Assembly: GCF_016545825.1 (NCBI RefSeq)
Contig: NC_052618.1
Location: forward strand, 3,401,398-3,465,397
Direction of reading: 5' to 3'
From: Eucalyptus grandis
Lineage: Eukaryota > Streptophyta > Magnoliopsida > Myrtales > Myrtaceae
Length of the DNA: 64,000 bases
How positions within the stretch are numbered: the first letter of the stretch is position 1; each line of letters opens with the position of its first letter. The notes beneath the pieces were generated by a model. That model saw only the letters and a program-made list of their open reading frames with translations. It searched no databases and was not told the DNA's origin. Both the position numbers and the translations under genes were made by a program. Positions 57,140-64,000 of this stretch are shown here, piece by piece.

Positions 57140-57390
57140 CTCCATCATGCCACCAAAGGCCTAGGTGATCCCGTTGATTCCAATGCCACTTGCCTTTTTG
57201 GGGTCGGTCTGGCTACTGTCCTCGATCACAGTCAACACTGTGATGTAAGGGAAGAGGAAGGTGGCAATGAACTCAGCGATGAGCACTTGCCTAGCTCCAC
57301 CAGGTCTATCAACAACGCCGGCAGCGTATCATGGTAGTCCTTGGCTGAGAATGAGCCATGCTCTGCCACTTCCTTTGTGTTGCCTGACGG
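57140..57390 (-). pseudogene. PIP2-type aquaporin, N-terminal fragment
   Basis: On the minus strand EHGSFSAKDYHD (PIP2 N-terminus) is followed, after a frame change near 57270, by AEFIATFLFPYITVLTVI (first membrane helix), SQTDPKK (loop A) and an AFGGM piece in which the preceding Trp codon has become TAG. PIP2 proteins are plasma-membrane water channels of about 285 residues; only about the first 90 are represented. Both NPA motifs are missing. A dead gene fragment, with a 17-base T tract at its upstream edge. Confidence 0.78.
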
Positions 57391-57394
57391 CAAA

Positions 57395-57885
57395 ACGAGA
57401 TTTTTTTTTTTTTTTTTCTAATTGTTGATCCCGTGAAGCATATTCTACTACAAATTATACCCTCGAAAACGCCAATCAACTATCTTTTTATTGCATTTCG
57501 GTTTCCCACACTGACCCTACTAAGAATCTACCAGATTGAATATCCTCGAGACAGCTTTGCATAAGGAATCCACCTTCTTTTGCCTCAGCTCCTCATCTAA
57601 TTTAGGATGAAAAGTAGTTGTATTACTGCTCCTTGCTCTAGAATAAAATATAGCATCTAAGTGCAGCTGTCTCTATGTTAGCCGATCTCACAACTGGGTT
57701 TCACAGAAGATCATCCTAAAAAGCACAAAAAACCACCTTGAGGGGCACAAATAATAGAGATGAACTATCACCCAATTTTATAAAAATGAACAACAAGCAA
57801 CTTGATAAAGCAGCATCTACAATCACATCATCAACATGATTCCCCATATCAATTTTCAATGCTCACTGTTGTTCTTGTTTAACAA
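57395..57885. other. No gene seen
   Basis: Unique sequence between the aquaporin fragment and the plastid-derived insert. The exact left edge of the insert is uncertain. Confidence 0.35.
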
Positions 57886-58220
57886 TTTCTACACAGAAAA
57901 AAAATATAGTTGATTTTGAAATGGATTTTCTTCAATTGGAAATTCCTAATAAGAATAATACTAATTAGAATCAGTGACTAAGTTTAATCTCAATTGGGGA
58001 ATACTTTGTTTGTTGTAATGCACTCTAAAAAAGAAAAGAGTTTCATTTGCTAAAATATTGATATAATTCCTCATCCTCAAATCCATTCATCCCAAGGGTT
58101 AGTGTCTCAACGAATAAATAACTGTAAGAGTAAAATATTCATATAATTCGAAAAAATCAAGGAGCAAGCCTTGGCCATAAAAAATAAGAAAAAAAATACG
58201 TATTTTTGATATTTATCATA

Positions 58221-58522
<302 letters not shown>

Positions 58523-59256
58523 TTAATTATTTCATCACTAAGATTCATTCGGATGAAGTAACTAACAACTTTGAATTAAAATAATGAAATAATATTATTG
58601 AATCATCTGAACTACTTTTATATTTCTTTCTTAGTTCTTATCGATGAGATTTTTGCGAGTCCATCTAACTTATGTTCTTCCATTTCTTTGTTCCAAACTA
58701 TTGGTCGAATTCTTCATTCTTTTTCTTGGTTTCATCTTTTTAGTCTTCAATTCATAGTCACAGACGAAAGGGATAGAGTTTTATTGAAATCCCTATCAAA
58801 ATTCATAATTCATAGTAGTGTAGAGCAGATTAAATTAGATCTAATTTTAGTTCATATATAAGTAGCAATATCTAATATCACATACACATGGGTTTCTTCC
58901 ATATTGTAAACCAACAATTTGTATATTTGATTAAATCAGTTTTAGAGTTATTTTTTGATTTTTGAAACAAGAACATCCAAGAGTTGGATTCTAGCCATTC
59001 CATTATATATACCCGATTTGTATCCATTCATATTGACTAATTCATTTTTCTGAATCGCATCAATCCTACTCTTCCTTTTATTTATCATTATTCTACACGT
59101 ATACGATCTACATGGACAGATTCATTAGATCAATAACTGAACAACATAGGTAGAAATATTGGTATTTCATTAATGTAAAAGTAAAAGAAAAAGTTCATAC
59201 CATTTTTATATTTCTATATATATTTAAAATTATTTTCTTTTTTTCTATATATAATT

Positions 59257-59382
<126 letters not shown>

Positions 59383-59674
59383 TTTTCCTTATTAAATAAA
59401 ATAGTAATAGAAAATATTTATTGGGGGTAAGTATTATATAAATTAAATGGGCCAAACAGGAATTTTAGGAAAAAAGATCTTTTAGATCTCTTTCTTTTTT
59501 TATTTATTTATTTTATTTTATAATTCCCTACATCAAAATATCATAATCTTTTTTTTCTATTCCTTAAATCGTATATGCCTTATTTGTTTATTTTTATCTT
59601 GCCTAAGTAGATTGTCTCAAGTTACACGTACATTACCTTGAGCTAAACTAAAAAATGACTATTTTGAAAATGAG

Positions 59675-60405
59675 TTAATGGTGACCCTCCATCGATTCAC
59701 CTATATAAGCTGTGGCTAAATTTGAAAAGAAATAAGAGCTTGAATACTTCTCACAAATAATCCAAGGAACATCATAAGTATAGGAACCATTAAACGTACT
59801 AAAAAAACAAGAACAACAATTATTAATTCATCGATTAATATATTTTCGAAAAATTGAAAACTAAGTGATAAAGGTTTTGTGAAATCTTCTGAGATGTTAA
59901 TGGGTAAAGGATTGGAGTTGGTTGAATGTATTTATTGAAATAACTTAATCATTTTTTTAGTAAGGCTTGTATAAAAATATGCTACTAACATGAGTAAAGC
60001 TAAAGCATGATAATATTTATATCATTCGTGGGTGCGGCCCCATGAGATAACTCTATGATTTTCCACAATATAAGAGCCTCCGACCAATTCGAAACAAAAA
60101 TAAATGAAACATAGTTCTAATAAAAGGAACCCATGGACATATTCTTCTCCAATTTTAGTAACATCTTGAATGAATCCAATGACATATTTGAAGAAATTTT
60201 GATTGTCATTCGGAATGGTTTGTGGATTCAGAACATCTATACTAGTTGAATATAATAAAATGGCAATTACAGCCCAGTAAGTAATAAGGACGTGGCCATG
60301 GACTTGAAATCCTCCTATTTGCCAATAGAAATGTTGGCCTGCTTCCACACTTGATATATCGTATTACCCTTTTAGTGTGTTGGTGGAACATGATAAAATA
60401 TTCAT
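59675..60405 (-). pseudogene. atpI: Plastid-derived atpI (ATP synthase CF0 subunit a) pseudogene
   Basis: An ATG at 60405 opens an ILSCSTNTLKG start, then a stop at the YDIS position. The best frame (60348-60022) has [28 protein letters not shown] and IGEEYVHG, then loses frame. Later pieces ([11 protein letters not shown] near 59880) are in other frames and the end near 59675 still resembles the native C-terminus. Length is 731 against about 744 bases. In plastids this subunit forms the proton half-channels. Confidence 0.92.
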
Positions 60406-60605
60406 ATTGCTCTATGATAGAAATAGAACTTTAAAGTTTTGATTCAACAATCTCTTTTTCAACTTGCTTAGTTGAATTCTATTTTGGATACGACTAATCA
60501 CATAATATCTGCAGTATTTTGGATCTCTTTTATGCAATTCAAGAGTAGTAACTGATTCCAGAAATTTATGAAGTTCAAAATATAATTTATTTATCTTATT
60601 ATTAA

Positions 60606-61298
60606 TCAAGGATTTTGTATATAGCTAGAACCACCCTCACAAATTGCAAATACTAATCTATTAAGAATTAATTTGATTGAATCTATGGTGTCATATTTTG
60701 GTGTAATTGAAATATCTACAAAATCCAAGTCACAATTTGATTCAATTAAACAAAATGTTGGAATTCCCAAAGTGATACAGTCTCGAAGAGCCATATATTC
60801 TTCTTGTTAATCAATGATAATAACAATAATAGGTAACCATATCATATATCTAATTCTGCCCACATATGTTTGCAAGTGAGATAATTGTCTTTTCAACATA
60901 GCTGCATCTCTTTTGGAAAGATGATTGAGTCTCCCCGCTTTTTGTTCCATTCTCAAGTTCTCGAACTTATAAAGTCTCATTTTTGTAGTGGGCCACTATG
61001 GATCCACTTTTTATTAACATAATGACACTAAACCCTTATTGTAGCATATGCTATTGAATCAACTGCTTTATTCTTGGTACCAATAATAAAAACCGTTTCC
61101 CCTACTTGCTATATTACAAACTAAATCACAACCTTTTGATCAAAGACGAGCAATTTTAGTAAGATTTGTGATAATGCCTTTGTGCTTGGTAGAAATATGA
61201 GGTGCCATCCTAGGATTCCATTTTCTAATACCATAGCCAAAATGAACTCATCCTTACATCATCTTTTCCAAATTGATATTTCAATATCTTCTTGTCAT
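60606..61298 (-). pseudogene. rps2: Plastid-derived rps2 (30S ribosomal protein S2) pseudogene
   Basis: An ATG at 61298 opens MTRRY, then a TGA replaces the Trp codon. [34 protein letters not shown] and, near the end, [15 protein letters not shown] and [16 protein letters not shown] are readable in different frames. Length about 693 bases against about 711. All central parts carry stops. Confidence 0.92.
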
Positions 61299-61523
61299 CC
61301 CCCCCCCCCAACACTTCTATTTTTTTTTCAAAGCAATGAGGTTGCCCTAAACCAAATAATTATTTTGATGGAACCCTTTCTTCTACCAGGGATTGGCCGT
61401 TGATGTCGATACACAATCCAAATCCCTACCCTCTATTCATCATTATCTTTATTTTGTTTACTACATAATATGACCACAAATAAAGAGGTTTATTAATTAA
61501 AATTAAAAAGTATGAATCCACTC

Positions 61524-62021
61524 TTAGGAATCATTAAATCCTCCAAATGATTATTTTGATGTATCATGAAACTTCTTGGAAATGGAAGAATCAATAATTC
61601 TCTGCGGTGGAACAATATATCTTTTATTTCCCAATTCTACTTTTTGGCTTCCAAAAAATGTTTTTATGTTGCCTTGAACGGTGCACTAATCCTTTGAATT
61701 TGGTATGAACAGGTTTCATCTCTCCTATAACAATGTTCTCTTTTGGCATTTCAACCAATTGATACGGCTCCGAGAGTTGCTTTGGCTAAAACTCGAGTAA
61801 TTTCTTGAAAACTCACTTCATATGTTAAACTTTGGGTATTCCAAGATGCCTTTGTTATTCCAATAGGATGGCATAGTAACAAATCGATTCTTCTAAAGCA
61901 CGCCTCGTTCACGCCACTCGCAACCAATTCCATTAAGTTCTCGAGGTTAGAAAACATTAGACATTCCATCCTTTGAAATCAACACCTTTGATGTTGCTTG
62001 GCATACAATAATTTCTATTTG
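61524..62021 (-). pseudogene. rpoC2: Plastid-derived rpoC2, 3' end only
   Basis: The piece starts abruptly at QIEIIVCQATSKVLISKDG (62021 downward), continues with GITKASWNTQS and SFQEITRVLAKATL, then KPVHTKFKGLVHRSRQH, and ends FGGFNDS before TAA at 61524. This is the C-terminal ~170 residues of the plastid RNA polymerase beta'' subunit (more than 1300 residues in full). The frame changes several times. Its upstream end is fused to gypsy sequence. Confidence 0.9.
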
Positions 62022-62830
62022 CTCCTCCACATCACCATCCACCTCGGGGCCTTGTAATTCTTCAAGACTTTCTGCTAACATATCTGCTATGGCACGACCC
62101 TTAATCAACTTTTGACCCAAGCTTTGTATGTCAAATTCCAAGATTAAGATCTACCATTTGGCCAATTTCCCGACCAAGGCCGGCTTTTCCAAGATGTACT
62201 TGATAGGGTCATTTTCAGTCGCCCATAGGATTTGGTAGTGGAGGGTATATTGTTGTAGTCTGTGCAACACCTAGACGAGGGCCACACAAGTCTTCTCAAT
62301 CTCAGAATAATTCAACTTAGAAGCAATGAACTTCTTGCTTAAGTAGTATATCGCGCATTCTCTACCATCATTTGGTATTTTCTGGGCTAGCATGGCTCCC
62401 AGCGACTCGTCGTGTATTGTCAAGTACAAAATCAAGGGAATTTTGGGAACTGGTGGGACCAAAATTGAAGGATGCAAGAGGTAGTGCTTTATCTTTTCAA
62501 AAGCACTCTGACATTCATCATCCCACTTAACCCTCACATTTTTCTTCAAGAGATTGAAAAATGGTTTTGCTGTTTCTGACAATTGGCAAATGAACCTTGC
62601 CACGTAGTTTAGCCGTCATAATAAACTGCAGACTTCTTTGACAATAGTCGAAGGCCGTAAATCGCAAATAGCCTTGACTTTTGATGGGTCGATTTTGATG
62701 CCCTAAAAGTATTCCAAAAATAAAACAAAATATGAAACTAGACAAGACAATCTCCAAGTTTCCAACTTTAAAATCAATGGTTGACAATAGACTGTCCATT
62801 TCCATAAAATAATGAATCATTATGTGCTCA
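62022..62830 (-). mobile_element. Ty3/gypsy fragment: end of RT and RNase H
   Basis: On the minus strand GIKIDPSKVKAI (62705 downward, with one stop in the adjoining LLGRLNY-like part), FICQLSETAKPFFNLL, WDDECQSAFEKIKHYLL, VPPVPKIPLILYLTIHDESLGAML and GRECAIYYLSKKF mark the RT thumb/connection and RNase H of a Tat/Athila-like gypsy element. KGRAIADMLAE lies near 62085. It stops at about 62021 where plastid sequence begins. No LTR, integrase or gag is present in the window. Confidence 0.82.
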
Positions 62831-63104
62831 TTTCACTATTTTGGGTCTTAGAGAGTGGTGTTTGGAATCCCAAATAAATGATAGAGAGTGAAAAGAATTT
62901 GAAACCTGTCAAATTACTCTCCCATTTTCCTTTAAAAAATTGTGGCTGGCATTAGACCGTAAAAAAATTATAAGTACGGCTTTGCTATGCTAGCCTGGCC
63001 CCTTGACAAATTCAGCTGATTTCTTGACATTGAAGACAAACTAAAAGAGAAAATCCTTTTAAAGGTATTGAATTGCTCTCTTTAACATTTGAACAAAACA
63101 AAGA
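62831..63104. other. No gene seen
   Basis: AT-rich flank of the gypsy fragment, with no supported frame. Confidence 0.35.
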
Positions 63105-63292
63105 AGATTTCACCCGTTAAGGAGATTTAAAGAGAGGGTGAAGAATAAGGGAGAGAGCACCAACATGAGATAACAACAAAACAAAAGAGAGAATTAATAG
63201 ATTTCACCCGTTAAGGAGATTTAAGGAGAGGGTGAAGAATAAGGGAGAGAGCACCACCATGAGATAACAACGAAACAAAAGAGAGAATTCAC
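63105..63292 (+). repeat. 94-bp tandem duplication, two units
   Basis: 'agatttcacccgttaaggag' begins at 63105 and again at 63199. The two units differ at only a few positions, so the duplication is recent. Confidence 0.92.
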
Positions 63293-63389
63293 ATATGAAT
63301 GTAGTAGAGAAATTTATCCAAAAAGTTCTAAAGCAACAAATTATCACATGAAGGTTGTCATGCAAGAAGAAAAATGCAAGGAAAAGTAT

Positions 63390-64000
63390 AAAAAAAAATC
63401 CTAAAGCTTTGATAGTACTATCAATTTAATCATAAACCTATCATTGGTGCCAATTTAGTCCATTTAGTCATAAACATTTTAATTTGGTGTCAATTTGGTC
63501 ATTTTCGACTAATTTTGGTTAGATTTTGCTAATTGATGGGATGTCGATCAATTGACATGACATAGTTGGTGTTGACGTAGATACATTTTAATAATATATT
63601 AATATATATTTTTATTTTTCTTTTGTCCTTCCCCTCTTCCTTTCTCCAGCCAAACCTCCTCGACCTTCTTGGCCACTAGTGACCCTCACGGCCCCTGGCG
63701 AGGCTCGAGCTCTTGCTAGAGGCCCCGAGTGCTACTTGTGCTGGGCAATGAGGCTTGGCCTCACCAAATCCGGTGAGGCTAGCTTGAGGGCTGCCATGCC
63801 GTGAAAGTGGTCTCACGGGAGGCTTGCCCTCATCGGATCTTAGTGAGGGTCAAGCCTCGTCCAACCTTTGGCGAGGCTAGCTCGAGGCCACCCCTTGCCG
63901 ACCATGGCCGAGCAACCCTCATAGCCTCCGGTGAGGGCTTGAGCCTTGCCGTGGCCGTGAGACTCGGTAGAGGTGGGCAAGGTCGAAGTCTGGTGATTGA
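63390..64000 (+). mobile_element. Start of an unclassified repeat with GGCGAG-type core (cut by window end)
   Basis: An AT-rich part ('tcaatttaatcataaacc', 'ccaatttagtcc' repeats) leads to a GC-rich core with 'ggcgaggctcgagctc', 'ccaaatccggtgaggctagc' and similar inverted units. The core resembles 50435-51115 and the leader resembles 45280-45400. No gene. Confidence 0.5.

Overview
This window reads as nuclear DNA of a flowering plant, probably a dicot. The evidence is a plant chromovirus primed by initiator tRNA-Met, a plastid DNA insert in the plastid gene order rpoC2-rps2-atpI-atpH, and remnants of plant families (SRO inactive PARP, V-ATPase subunit G, PIP aquaporin, polyol transporter, FRIGIDA-like coiled coil). 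A GC-rich GGCGAG-type repeat core occurs twice and reminds me of Myrtales genomes, but that is a weak guess. Almost nothing here is an intact gene: it is a repeat-rich region of nested transposons, tandem arrays, a segmental duplication and pseudogenes.

1-19788: a tandem array of ~570-bp units derived from a polyol (MFS) transporter gene has been invaded repeatedly by one group of large-LTR Ty3/gypsy elements. These are a diverged LTR (1-402 plus 4114-4858) that was itself split by a reverse-strand solo LTR (403-4108, TSD GTGTG), and a full-length Tekay/Del-type chromovirus (5801-18196, TSD AGTAG, LTRs about 3.8 kb). The chromovirus still shows gag, protease, RT, RNase H, integrase and a chromodomain, but broken by frameshifts and stops. 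A 100-N scaffold gap follows (19789-19888).

19889-44672: a direct segmental duplication. Copies of about 9.0 kb (19889-28890 and 35654-44672) flank a unique 6.8-kb spacer. Each copy holds a large inverted repeat of a FRIGIDA-like coiled-coil gene fragment (arms about 0.7 kb, spacer only about 4 bp), a minus-strand SRO gene (inactive PARP plus RST domain) carrying shared nonsense codons, and a ~140-bp VNTR. The spacer holds a minisatellite and LTR-like ends in opposite orientations.

44673-57390: a third, truncated SRO piece (an RST exon at 48804-48895); a 2.7-kb hAT-type non-autonomous element (49604-52292) with perfect 8-bp TSDs, inside which a GC-rich TIR element and a chromovirus-LTR-like stretch are nested; a broken V-ATPase subunit G gene (54357-55813); and a PIP2 aquaporin N-terminal fragment.

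57890-64000: a colinear nuclear plastid insert of about 4.1 kb (minus strand) ends abruptly at about 62021 inside the RNase H region of a Ty3/gypsy fragment, creating a chimeric reading frame. A 94-bp tandem duplication and the start of another GC-core repeat close the window.

The features do not form a pathway. They record repeated cycles of insertion, tandem amplification and decay. The signal most worth testing functionally is the duplicated near-zero-spacer inverted repeat, which could give long hairpin RNA against FRIGIDA-like genes if it is transcribed.
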